A stretch of 64,000 nt of DNA from Albugo candida (lineage: Eukaryota > Oomycota > Peronosporomycetes > Albuginales), in contig JBDOQK010000069.1 of assembly GCA_040437565.1 (NCBI GenBank), forward strand, positions 1-64,000, written 5' to 3'. Positions 48,627 to 61,359 of the stretch are shown one piece after another (position 1 is the stretch's first letter; the number at the start of each line of letters is the position of its first letter). The notes beneath the pieces are model-generated. The model ran no database searches. It was not told the origin of the DNA and saw nothing but the letters and a program-made list of their open reading frames with translations. The position numbers and the translations under genes were made by a program.

Positions 48627-51600
48627 GCTTTCTTGCATTTGGATGTCGGACTTAAATACTGCTCGGGAGAATTTCCTTATACGTCATTGCGCTTCTCTAA
48701 GACCAGGATCATGACGTAGAAAAGTTCGTATCGCTTAAAATGAGGTAATCATAGTTCAGTGAATGAATAAACAGATGGCAATGGAGACTAAGAGAGCCTT
48801 AAGAATCTGAAGAATTACGGATACAAAAGCTATTTGATTTTCATGATGCTCGATCAGACGCTGATGACTTCCTGGGTATCAAGAGTGTAACGCATCCGAT
48901 GAGTTTACGTGTTATTACAACCGTATGAGGTGATCTGTATTTTCCAAACTGACAAGCGTGTCTTGAATCAAGTTTCGATTATGATGGCGAACAAAACGAT
49001 GAGGTTGCTTGGGAGACGGTTCGGTATAACGAGAAACTTGGAGAACTTGTTACACAGTGAAAAAGCATTTTGTTTTCACAATATCAAGTAATTCAGAGAC
49101 CCCAGCATTGATTACCGTTGCTCTGCTAATTGACTATACTTTAGAGGTTCATCACACGCCTTAATAAGACATGGCTTCTATATATCCTGTAACACTTTAG
49201 TGGTCGCAAAATGGTTCATGTAGCATCATGTGACTTGTGGCAGCACGAGTAAGATACGAGGTTTGATGCATTACAAATGCCACATCGTACAACCAGGACG
49301 AAGATTGGTAAAACCTTGAATCTCTCCACTACCAGATCTTAGTAAAGAATAAATTTGTACTGCTCTTATATTGGTATGACTGGTGGGTAATCGAGCGCAT
49401 GAACATCCAACTGAATCGGGTGACTTCCGAGTCGGGCACAACCGTGCCTCTCACGGGACTTGTACCGAATCGGCAATCACTTATGTGACACCATACGTTT
49501 CTCGATATGTAGATTCGTGCGAGCTTCACAGAAATACCTATTCCGCCTCGAGCTCATCCAGCATTTCCGATGTCTTGTTGATGTCACATTAGGAGAAAAC
49601 TGGAATGACACATTGACTGCTCATGCACAAGTTGGAATTCATCATACTGAGTTGAGTAAGTTTTCCTTCATGACTGGGTGGCAAGCAATGTAGCTGTCAA
49701 ATACACTCAATTGAGCTTCGACACGGTTATCAACATAATAAGCACCGATGATTTTCCTTCTTCTGTAGTAATTGAGAAGAGTGTGTAACTATTCAGATGC
49801 AAGCCCAGGCCTGAATGAAGCTTTCTCTCGAGACAAAAGCTGGTAGTTTCTTGATAGAAAAATCAAGTAGAAAGAAGGTACTTTGGAAATGATCCTGTAC
49901 AAGTACGTCTACGTTCGGTAAAATTCGAGCGTTTCGAAGCGAAGCGATATTTGGAATCGTGCATCATTTTTTTTCCGGAGAATTTGTTTTAGTTATCACT
50001 GAATACGTACATGGCTGTTTTGCAACCTCGATTTCCTCATTGTTGAAGATGGGGATATTAAAAACTCCTTTATGGTAAATACTAGTTGATTAAAGCTTTA
50101 CTGCCGTAAGGATGCAAAAGTGAATCTGTCGACGGGCATGCATGATGTGGGGGCTCTAGGATCAGCCTCAAAAACATTGTGATATCTCGATTCTATTAAA
50201 GTGAATAGCTCAGATGCAAGTTGTTCTGCAACATTCGGACCTTACTACGTTAAATAGATGATAAGATTCTCCGCTCTACTAAACTAAAATAAATGACAGC
50301 AACATGAACCAAAATAAGTCATTTCTGAAGTGAAAAATAGCTATTTACCATCTACACTCCGATGTTTGTGTCGGATGTATTTGACTCGAGTGACAATATA
50401 TCTACAGGTATGCCTTTTGCATCACGAGAAAGATACTTGTAGCACCCACTTTCATGTACATCAATGCTAGAGTTATTTCTCAAAGTGCGATCTGTTACAA
50501 CTTTACTATCAACTCAACTCGTGGGAAACGTTAAGACGGTGGGACCATAGACCCTTTAACTTCATCGACACTTACCGCAATACCAATCTTTTTACCGACA
50601 ACATACTCCTATCATTATGGGCTCCTGAATTGAAAGATATTGATTAACATCCATATTCATACGTGATAATAATTTAGAAACTTTGATTGTTTCTCGTATC
50701 TCTGTAAAACGCGATATCCGGTATGTCCTTGTTTTTGTAACGTTCTCATTTCAAATATGATGTTCCATCCTCCCTACTTAGGCTTGGATGGTTCTATGAT
50801 ACACCCGGAATCCTTTGATGCTCGTAGACGAGTCGTAGGAGGCAGCGAAAACATTGAGCAATTTCGCTCAATGACCATGACACTCATCATTTTGAAGAGG
50901 TGAAGTGAAAATCGGCTTGATTTATTTACAGACGCAGATCAAAGTATGAATTCAGACGAGCGATCTCTTCCGTAGCGATACGCTGGCCCAATCAATCTCT
51001 TTCGCGCATCATAAATTGGAGTCAGCTTCACTCAAGCCAAAATGAAGCGAAAGATTGTCGTACATAACGGAATTATGTGCGTCCATCATTGTTGATTTCT
51101 TAGATAAGCGATTCATTGCGTCTATCTTGTTCAGACAGCTCATATCGTTTTGACGTTTTTGCTTGGTAAGATAAAAATCACAGTCAGATGTGATATTTAT
51201 CTTGTTTCTTCTCCGGAATAAGAGGGTCCCACTCGAATTATCACGAATTCAATAGCACTTTCCTTCTCCATCAGCGCTTCGCAGTTGCATTTAAATCTTT
51301 GACACTTTATCATGTTCATTTGCGGAGATACTGACAAAAACCTCAATACTCATAGCTCCGTGATTTCTCAGCATGATATTGATTTTGTCTATGGTGAATT
51401 ACCACTATTCCCTGCTTCTTCCTCGCTCTATCAGCTAGTTCTATTATATAAAAAAGAATGCGACTAATCTAAACAATAATATACTCCATCGATTTGGAAG
51501 ACACCTATATTGCCGTGCGTACTAAAACGATTCTGTAATGAGTGACTCCAAGTCTCATCACACTAGGTAAATGTTCGTTTTATTAGCTGCATTAGTTGAC

Positions 51601-51713
51601 AAAGATCGCGTTAGTTTGGTACGGAAAGAATAGATTGTGTTTCTACAGCCGCAAGAGATATAAAGGTACAACTTGAGCACGGTATTATGCGTGAACATGG
51701 GATAACAAAGTTG
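48627..51713. other. AT-rich stretch without a supported gene
   Basis: Frames up to 77 codons. One at about 48795-48895 (KLFDFHDARSDADDFLG) might be a further exon of the preceding candidate. Confidence 0.35.
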
Positions 51714-52359
51714 CTATTTGTCTCTCTTCGTTTCCTTTACATTATGGCATGACGGGAAGCTCCAATAATACTCCACAACCTCCCATTGTCCTGTGGAGTG
51801 CAGCGCGTTCGTGTCCGTATTGAGGACGTGGACATGAAACGTTTTGACTAGTTTAATAGCATCGCTAGCGCCGATTTCTGAGGCTGAATATATTGACAGG
51901 TGATTGCGCCATATTACTGCACAAATATACGTTCCTTGAAACATGAAGAGTCTCCTTGCTCAATGATAAAGGAAGATTGAGCTTGCATAAAATATCATTA
52001 CAGGACATGGTGTGTGAGTATCTTGATGATGATGGGTATGACCGTGCATCGATGAACACTAAAGATATTCTGCTGTTACGAAGCCACTGGATTGAATAAT
52101 GCAGTGCTTCCATACAATTTAGATTCTCTCTCTGATCCACTTTGAAAAAATACAACACTCGACAGACTGTAATACTATTCATGACAACTTGATCAGCGTC
52201 GTCGTTTCTAAATCCTACAAAGAAAATGCTCGTGTATATCAGCGACGAGAAGCTTATCTGATGATGTCTATTGTAGTTGTGTGTACATCTGTCGAATGAT
52301 GGAGTCGGGTCGATTAACCTCCGGTGAAAAAGTATAGCATGGTGGTGAAACAACTGCAC
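51714..52359 (-). CDS. Candidate two-exon gene, function unknown
   Basis: Exon 1, 52359-52002 (MQLFHHHAILFHRR... to ...SRYSHTM), joins exon 2, 51958-51714 (RRLFMFQGTYICAVIWRNH... to ...KETKRDK and stop) through a 43-bp intron, GTAATG...CATTGAG, in matching phase. This gives about 200 residues. Each exon is open in one frame for 80-119 codons. No domain, clear signal or membrane pattern was seen. Chance could still account for one such frame, so the case rests on both frames fitting across a plausible intron. Confidence 0.35.
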
Positions 52360-52905
52360 TTGTTGTAAGAATGCCTAGACCGAGAAGGATTGCTAATGTG
52401 CGTTTTTGCTTTGACCTCTTCATTCGTAATAGTGTTCAATGTTGAGACGTCACCAATTCAGAAAATTGATGAATTCGAAAGACCAACCGATCCCATTGCA
52501 TCTCAACAAAGCCACGAAAATACCTTATGACATTTTTGTTGGCTTCTGCGCTTTAATATAAGAGCAGAAATCTACGTTGCATATAAGTAAGGTGCACGTC
52601 CTACTTTACTAAGAGACACGAGAATTTGTCCGATCCACGTTCGGCAGCCTAAAGAGTAGCGAGGAACAATCATAGATTGTGAATTAGATAGGAAAAACGC
52701 AAGAAAGGAATCAATATAAGCAAAGCATATTTTAATACGTGCGCTTCTCAGTTTTTCCAGTGTTTTTGCTTCTGAATAGCACCAATGACTGACTATCACA
52801 TGTCCTCCTTGTTGTACGTTTAGTAAAATCCTACATCCTCGTCACAGCACGCTTTTCAATCACTTCCATGAACTACTGAGACCGTTCTTTCTTGCTTTCA
52901 TTTCA

Positions 52906-53334
52906 TTATACTGCAAAAACAATGAGTCTCCTCTCTCTACCTTTATATACGACCATCAGCTTGCTAGAATACTCATGATCAAGAAATATACAGGATTTGC
53001 TACTCGTAATATCGATATAAGAGTTGTATCTTCTTGACTTAGACTTAAGCACGATCGTACAAAGAGATCAACATTAGAAAATCATCATATACACCTTACA
53101 TTCGGAAAGCGCATGACCGATTCTCGAAAGCATCGTGCAACTGGTGGTGTTCCCACCAGTAAAGAATTTACTTTTGCAATGGAATTGGTGGGGCAGGAGT
53201 ACAACTGCTAGAGTCGCTTGGATATTGCATTGGATGGAGCCGACTGCTTCAGGCGAATGAGACGATTGAGAATCCATACACGAAGGAGTTGTATCGCTTT
53301 TATTGCCTGAAAGGATATTACAATGATCTCGCAT
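52906..53334 (-). CDS. Candidate three-exon gene, function unknown
   Basis: The ATG at 53334 opens MRDHCNILSGNKSD...MLSRIGHALSE, which ends at a GTAAGG donor (exon 53334-53100). A 62-bp intron leads to a 34-bp exon (53037-53004, KKIQLLYRYY), and a 40-bp intron to the last exon (52963-52906, KLMVVYKGRERRLIVF and TAA). Phases agree throughout, giving 108 residues. The first half is Ser-rich, the end is basic. Not recognised. The middle exon is very short, so its borders are the least sure part. Confidence 0.35.
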
Positions 53335-53578
53335 CGCTTTTGTGTCTTCCAGAGAAGTTGCTAGAAAGCCTCTCTTTCACGCTCCTTTAAACGTGAATAA
53401 CTTTTTATTGAATCGATTGTACCTAAATTTGAAACTTCTTTACGTTTTGATCCTTTTGTATTCTGTACGAACATTGATAAAGATCATGTCGTGACGTGAC
53501 TGTTCGTGCACTTTTTTAGCTATCTTGACAATGTATAGGCGCGTCGAATCAATTAATTTAGTCCTTACCTCTTACTAG

Positions 53579-53734
53579 GATGTCTTGGAACTTAAGAAAT
53601 ATTACGATGCCTTAACGCTTACACGGCACTGCAAATTCGAGCGCTATAATAGGCGAATGAAATGTCAAATGAAGATTGGGGAACATAGCAACCAAACGCT
53701 AAGAAGATTGACATATACATCTTTCTTTATATGA
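53579..53734 (+). CDS. Candidate exon, function unknown
   Basis: After a good acceptor (CCTCTTACTAG) the frame reads DVLELKKYYDALTLTRHCKF and on to a TGA at 53734. It is rich in Lys, Arg and Tyr and looks helical. A GTAAGT on the same strand at 53808 may belong to it. Neither the upstream nor the downstream exon could be fixed. Starts divergent from the candidate gene at 52906-53334. Confidence 0.25.
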   Translation, partial: DVLELKKYYDALTLTRHCKFERYNRRMKCQMKIGEHSNQTLRRLTYTSFFI

Positions 53735-56290
53735 AAGGCGAGATATGCAAGTGTATCGCTGAATTCGCAGCACAGTGTCGAGAGTTCTGCGGAATGAATT
53801 GAAGCCGTAAGTATTGACAAACGAATCTTTCATCGTAAGACAGCAAGAGCAAAAATTTAGATAATTTGGCATACCAAACTCCCCATCGTTCGGTGATCAA
53901 CTGAAACATAAGAACAGCTTGGATCTCTTACAGTAGCAACCATCATTCGAAATCTTCTGTGAGAAATTCTAGAAATTTATCACGGATGGGTATATAGGTT
54001 TTATCGATAAAATTCTCCTTCTCGATTGAAAAGGGCAAGTGGTCTATCAATCCTCGAAATATTCGTTCCTGATCACATATGGGAAACATCCACACACAAG
54101 TCGATGGATTAAACGAGCGACCGCATTGCCGTCAGCGAATGCTATTAGACCATGCCGTTCAGCCTGGATTAGATATTGGCCGTCGTTAGAGTTGCTCGCC
54201 ATAAGAATTAAGACGAGTTTTGTTTGTAAACGCTTCAAGTAATTCGACTGCCAGTACAGAGACAAAAAAGGTAGGATGCATAAACATCCGAAGAAAAGAA
54301 CGAATGATTTGCTCTAATCAAATCTGCAGAGCTACCCAGAAAAAAAACACGGTACGGGATGGTACCATACTCATCCGTTCATGTGGAGACTTCCGATTGC
54401 TGGTCTCGTCCAGGTCACCCACTTTTGAATCAGCGGTCCTATGAATATCATGGAAAACCTTCGCTGAGAACCTTCTTTGTTCTCCTGATAAACAAAGAAT
54501 CCAAGTGTGATCCACTCAGGATTACATGCGAAGCGTCCAGCATAGTTATCATAACATCTTATGCAAGTATCGTCAGCTATGATACTTGAATTAAGCGCTG
54601 ATAACGCTTCTCAAATCAGTCAAATGAAAAGAGATGCCAACTGAGCGGTGTTATTCTACGTGTTTTGCTTGATATTTTGAATCACTTTCAGTTGACCACA
54701 GCAACGGAGCAATTTTCTCAAAGTCTTTCACGTCATACCAGTAAAGCTCTTTTGATTCTTACGACGAAGATGCTCATTCCTTCCAGGAACCTTTTTTAGG
54801 GAGTCGATCTCGAAATGAATTTATATGGTAACGAGCACTATCGTTTCATGTCCGTTCCAGCAATATAAATGCAAGTAAAGAAGAAATACTGCTTTAAAAA
54901 ATTCAATACGAGCTTACACCAGTAAGAATCAATTGATTGATTAAGCAGCAAGAAATTTGTCATCAAACACTAGTCGCTCACGGACGCGTGATACAAACGA
55001 GAAGAAATATCTCTGCAATGGTAATTTATGATTGATGTATGCAACGATCAAAGTTGCTTTGTGCTTTTTTGCCATTCTGTAAATTTGCGATATTTGCTCT
55101 TTCTACTCTAGGAGCTCTTCGCCGTTTTGTTTGGTAATCATTACCAGATCTTGACCAGGTGATACAGCGACAAATTGTCGAGCATGGAAGAGGGAAGGAG
55201 CGCCTGACGTTTATTTCCAAATAGGGTTGATAAAAGCGTATGATACTAACCAGAGATCTGAGCAAAAATACTAGTTTATGGAGACTATCTTGCTCGAGAA
55301 GAGATTCCGTTCTTCGTAAAGCCTTTTGTCTGACGCGTTCGCGAGCTTTTGTCGACGGCGTTTTTGCGACCTGTAAGATAATTGAATTGTAAAAAATCTA
55401 TTACTGCTACATTTTCTCGCAAAGAAATGGCGGTTTCCACCTTTCTAGTCTTGCAGAACGGCTAGCTAAAGTTTTTTATGTGTCCGGAATAGTTTGTCAA
55501 TAACAGCGAATTGTAGAGCGTACATAGGCTCTGAAATGAACAAATACCTTAACTAAGTCATTTACCACAGTGCTATCGTTTGACGAATGGCTAATCGAAA
55601 ATATGCAAGTTTTCTTTCCCCCTTCTTCTTATCGGCTCCAGTGAACAATGGTCAGATGAAAATGGTTCTTCGCTGTATTTCGCGCAGATAGTAGAAAGTA
55701 ATTATGGACCGCTTTTTTTGCTTTCTTGGCGATGCGGTAACTACATTAAGTGAGGCGCATACTAGACGAATTTCGTGACTTTGATTGGCTTATGTAAAAA
55801 GAGAGCAAAAACGAAAACAGACTATCTAAACAAAGTTTCCCCCCTGAGATTTCGAAGTATCTTGACGTAGTTTAGATTTGTCTTTTATCCTCGCTAGGAG
55901 TGTGATCTCAGCATTCACAATTTGGGTGAAAATTAGGATTGCGTCCATCCACGAAGGTGTGATTCTTTATTCATTATAGACATATGCTAATTGTAAGTTT
56001 CTGTCGCAACATTCTATTATATCTACTACCTTCAACCGAAACTAGAAAAGCATCAAAGCTACATATCTCATTCTACGAACAATCAGACTGAATAACATTT
56101 CTCACAGCGGTTCTGATAGTTATAAATGAATTGGCCCAGGATGTCTTAACCAGCATATCAATGACGCGACTGTTAGGTCCGATAGTCTTACCTGTAACAT
56201 CGACATATGATTTCTCTTTTGCATACAACCCTGCTGTCGAAAAAGTATACTCTGTCACATTTGCGAACACTTACAAGCTTTCCGGAACGC
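53735..56290. other. AT-rich stretch without a supported gene
   Basis: Short frames only. A minus-strand frame at 53727-53909 (RWGVWYAKLSKFLLLLSYDERF) could be an exon but overlaps the region right of the + candidate. Confidence 0.35.
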
Positions 56291-56323
56291 GTATACTTTA
56301 ACTGTATACTTTAACTGTATACT
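56291..56323. repeat. 13-bp tandem repeat, 2.5 units
   Basis: GTATACTTTAACT twice, then GTATACT. Confidence 0.9.
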
Positions 56324-59300
56324 CCAAGGGATGAAATATCAGCCACAACACGGTACGACTACTCACCCACACTTCTGCTTCCGATGAAAAGTGTAGCGCG
56401 ATAGGTATGTTCAGCAATGAAAAACGTAGATTGCACTAGAGTACAAAAAAGGAATCAAGGTCCAGCATAATAGTCATTCTGTGGAGCTCACATCATGAGC
56501 AGCTAGTTTATCATACTGGAAAAGATTACTCCATTTTTTTAATTACTGCTACTGATATCTCTTGCAAATTTTCACAGATTTTCTTCCTCTGTCAATAAAA
56601 CAAATTTTCTTGTAATAATTCCTCAACTATGTATACCGTCCGGCAACAGAGTATCGGCGTGAATAGTGTAATGGCTTCACGCGCTTTGATACAAAATTCC
56701 ATATGATGCAGTTATTACGATACCATTGCAATGAAATTTATACGAAAAATCTAATTGGAATCGAAGATACGCTGTCCAAGAATCCCATTTTGGTCATTTC
56801 GTGTATTATCGGCCATCACCATATTCAGTGTCTTATTTTGTACCAATCGGTCCACCAGATCATACGATTGTTTCTATGATTTGCTGAAATGTCGCTGCAG
56901 CGCATAGCGGATTTCAAAGCAGAACAAACAAGCGGTATAAATCGTGAAGGCGCAAGTTCTGAATATCGACTTTGGTTCGAACTGCATCAGCAAGCGTGTG
57001 ATCGGTACCAATAATTGGACCACTTTCGATGGAATCTGAGTCCTTTTACTCGCTATATCAATCATCTCTGCTGTGACCGCCACACTCACGGAATCTCGAA
57101 GTTTCCTAAGTGCTTGTTCGGAAGGACTAGAAGTCGATTGAATTTGAGATGCTGCTAAATACTTCTTTAATGAAGTAATGAGTTCAGAGATAGTCATTTA
57201 TTGAGCGATTGAAGAAGAGCTTGGAGAAAGTCCGCGATCCAGTTTTGGAAATGACAACAGTATGTTGTCATCCAAGGTGCCTCTTCGGTGCAATGTGGTT
57301 GATAATGGTGACATGACTGTATTATGAACAGTATACAGGGATGGTTCATGGAGCTTTGCTTCCCATGGAGTCCAGCAATGTGATATGCGCGTTAAATATA
57401 TAACATTCACGGATGAGCTTTATACATATTTTAGTTACAATGGTATGGATAGGATTGCTAGTACTTTGCACTGATAATCTTATTATCACATGGTCTCTGT
57501 GGACTTTTGTTTACCAAACATTGCTGCAAAACGTACTGCTTTGATCCTTAACATCAGAGGGCTCAATATCTGCAAGCTCACAGAAAAGGTTCTTTTTAAT
57601 CCTTTTTCGAGCTTGAAGGAAAAGGTTCCTAAGACTCTCACACGTCACGACCCCATAATCGCGATTCATCTTTGCTTCATAGCCAGTCAAAACGTCATTT
57701 ACTATACATCCCATTGTTGTTGGCTTGTTGATATACAATCCTCTAGATTCCTTACATAGTATCTACTACGTGTACGACATCGCCATAGCATAACTTGATT
57801 CGACTAGACACATCTTTTGTCTGCAATAATTTAAACCAGCTTTTGTGATTTACATCTGCGATACACCCATGCATAAGTGACATTCCCCGCTCGTTTCTAT
57901 ATCCTTACTCAAAAGAATCAAGAATTTTCTCACAATCTTCTTCCACATGTCTTCTCAGCCTTCCGCGGAGCATCGGGATTGTGTTATCCTCCACAATAAC
58001 ATTGGATATTTGAGTTTAGTATTCCTCTTCCGCTTTTATTACTCTCTCAAATTCCCCATTGCTTCCCCCTTTTCCTTCTATTTTATTCTAACACAGCAAA
58101 AGTGTGTGATCTTTATTCCCTGAACGAGTATTAAACCTTCATTTCAAGTACATTGCTGATCGGCCTTTATATTTTCGAAAGAGCGATAAAGACGTTTCAT
58201 TTGTTGCTAAATTACGAGCGAGTACATTGCTTCTACTCTCCAACAATGAAATTCATTACCACCGAATACCGAATTGGATCATTCTTTCTCACACCTGTAT
58301 GTATTATTTACCGTGCCCAGCGAAGCAAAACCATAGTATTTTTCTTCTTGATTTCTCCAAAACTTCTGCTTCATCTCAACGTATAGCATTGACATGAATC
58401 TCGTCAATTTTTTCTCCTGTAGGCTTGTAAGTTTTTTGTGGTCGACTTGTACGCTGGATGTGGTATATCATGGTACATTCAGTATGCCAGAGCCACCAAA
58501 AATCATTGCGAAAGTTTGTTTATGCAAAATCTCAATGTCGAACAAGACCAAAACTTTCCGAAATTGAGAAGTGAGTAGTGACGCCAAATGTAACACTTTT
58601 CTAGTTTTATTATCTTGAGAGCTCAAACAGTGAATAGGCCTAGGCAAAGGGCATTAAAAACACTTACGATGAAATGCGATGGGAGCATGGATTTTTTTAT
58701 TCTGACTTAATTGCTCAAATCAGCTGAAGGATAGAAACTAGATCGACATATGTCAGGAAGTGTTTATTCAGAACAGTAATCAAATCACCGCTATCAAAGA
58801 ATCTTGTCAGTATGGGTATTAAGAACACTCGCACTGTTTTGCTGCATGAGTTTTGCTTATTTTTCACCAGTTGATGAGTGTGACGTGCTAAATACTCGGG
58901 GTTCGTGACTATGAAGGTTTCACGTTACCTGTCCCTATACCAGCAACTTTGATCTCAATGGATAGAAACAATTATTGCTTTTTGCCGTTGTTCCAGCTAT
59001 CGTACAATACGTCCAATTTTTGTTATATCACCATTTACGAGCAATCGCATGGAAGATGCTCTCCCGAACGATCATGGTACAATGATATCAAACGTTATAG
59101 TAATAATGCATTCAGCTTCATGTCAACACAGTATAATATGAATTCAAGAATACTTCGGCCTACCCATTGTGTATCGATTATATTGATATGGCAGAAATCG
59201 TTCTGATGTCATTTAGGTGATCGGTGTAGCCTTTTCTTAGATGCGATTATTATTATATCTAATACTGCGACATATAATGATTAGAGTCAAGCAGCTTTCC

Positions 59301-61170
59301 AGCGAAAGCTATAAATAGGTCCACCGGTTTGACAAAATTTTGCGAGGCTGTGTAGTCGTTGTTTTTACAGACTGCAATCGTTATACATACTACATCGCGC
59401 TTGTGAATTGAATGTAGGCCGAGCTTGGAGTTCACCCATGTAGTATAAAATTACATACTTTCCGAGAGTTTAATAAGATTGTAATATTGTAATATTATGA
59501 TATCATATTGAGAACAAAAACATATTATCCTGCTACCTCTTTTTATCAAAAGAGATCAGATGTTTATGATATGACGGGTTGCACACTTGGAAGATTCTAA
59601 CTCGTTGAATAAAAATGAGTAGAAGTGATAACTTCCTCAAATAGGCTAAAACCGAAGGAGCGATATAATTGCAAACTTATCTCATACTTAAGTGACAATC
59701 TAATTTATTTCCATCTCGAAACTAACCTTATATCTTGGACAGATGTACGCTGCGCTGTCACATACAATGTTGTGCTAGCAAAAACAACGCATGTAAATAG
59801 AAATGACTTTTGTAGACAAACAAGGTGCCCAACTTTGTGATATCAAGTAGCAAGAAACTCGTTTATGATACATTTACGGGGCGGAAATTTCTCTTCGCCT
59901 CCTCAACATCTCTAAGTTACAAGCACTATTACTCCATCGCCCAAGCATGAAAAAATGAGAAGTTGCACATGCACAAGTACAGGATTTGTTGATTAAAGTA
60001 TTCCAGTATCTTTTTTTTCCAATTTGGATGATAGCTGTGAAAGGACCATTGAATCCAAGTCTGTCACAATTTTTTGATGTGTTGCTTCCATGACCTGATA
60101 CAATGATGATTAGCTTTTTAAACACCTATTGCCATAGGAGAAAAACAGCTTATTTGGGAACAATTTAAAATCTTTATAGTATACACATCAGGACCGTGAA
60201 CCTTTTAAGTATGTGATGATTTTTTATATCATGTGGTAGTGGCTAGATCAGCAGAGTACCTCTTATGAAAGATAGTGCGACTAGGATATGTTTGATTCTG
60301 CTGGTTTCTTATGTATAAACAGACTCCTCGAGCAAGCCAAGACAGAGCTTTTGTCGCGATAATTGCGGAAATGATAGAACCAGCACTATCGAAAAAATAA
60401 AAAATTAGTAAATGAAAACTTATCACATATCGTCGAAAAGGAACAGTACGAGATCGTGGTAGGTAGAGATGGAGGAAGTAGAAGCGGTTGAAAACCCGGT
60501 GCAAGGAAACCACATCCAAATTACCCGCGTGAAAACATAAAGGCCAAAAGCGGTGGCCACATTGAAAAAGCCGCACACATTTTTAGATAACGTCACACGA
60601 GTTGAAAAAGTGGAGCGACCAACCAAGCTGGTTAGGCTGGAGAGATCATGAAAGTTGATTCCGAATATGGTATACACACAATTCGACCGGACAAGATGAT
60701 CCAAGCTGACGCACTGATTGAAAATGTCCGCAGGCTAGCTCAGCTCGCATAAATCTGGGCAAACTAGTACGAGCAGCACTTTATTGGCACTTTATTATCC
60801 GACCGCCATCAGTCTTGTCCTATTAGCGTGTATGGAGTCAAATGATAAAAGGTTGGACGAATTGGTGCATTTGCTGATGATCAAGCGAGTATTTGCTGCA
60901 CGTGATCTCAGCGAAGACGTACGGTTTCTGCGGGATGGGGCGACGTGTTGGTGAGAAAGTTCCATCGAGACGTGACTTGATGTTCAAGAAAATTGCCATA
61001 TGGTGGAGGTAGGTGCCGGAGATAGTTGTCAGTTTGAAAATAGAAGCATGTGCTCTAGCGTTAATATGGATTAGTCCTGACGTGTACTTCCCCCACCCTT
61101 TGAACCACTGAAAGAGCAGTGATTTGAATTCCGGGATATCATTGTTGCTTATTGCCCACCAATATGTTAC
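56324..61170. other. AT-rich stretch without a supported gene
   Basis: Frames up to 119 codons. The minus-strand frames 60838-61197 and 60229-60704 have a faint resemblance to C-terminal parts of LINE proteins (see rejected items). No firm feature was found. Confidence 0.4.
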
Positions 61171-61359
61171 TGTCATTGAGCATTCAGAGGTGGGCATTTG
61201 GTATCGGTCCCATGGATTGAAGTTGGCGCTCTCGGGTACATCGATGAGCTATCCGGAAAGACTTACTTTTCTTCGACAGCAATTCACCTCTATGCAAGAT
61301 GCACTGGTCGAGTTTAGCAATAACGTTAAGGGCTCCTCGATTACGTCAGCCTGGAACAA

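Noticed and set aside
60229-61197. Minus-strand frames (119, 115 and 93 codons) with a LINE C-terminus flavour (IPEFKSLLFQWFK)
   Set aside because: The resemblance is limited to spacing of aromatic residues. No endonuclease or reverse transcriptase motif lies upstream on that strand. A translated alignment with LINE B would decide.
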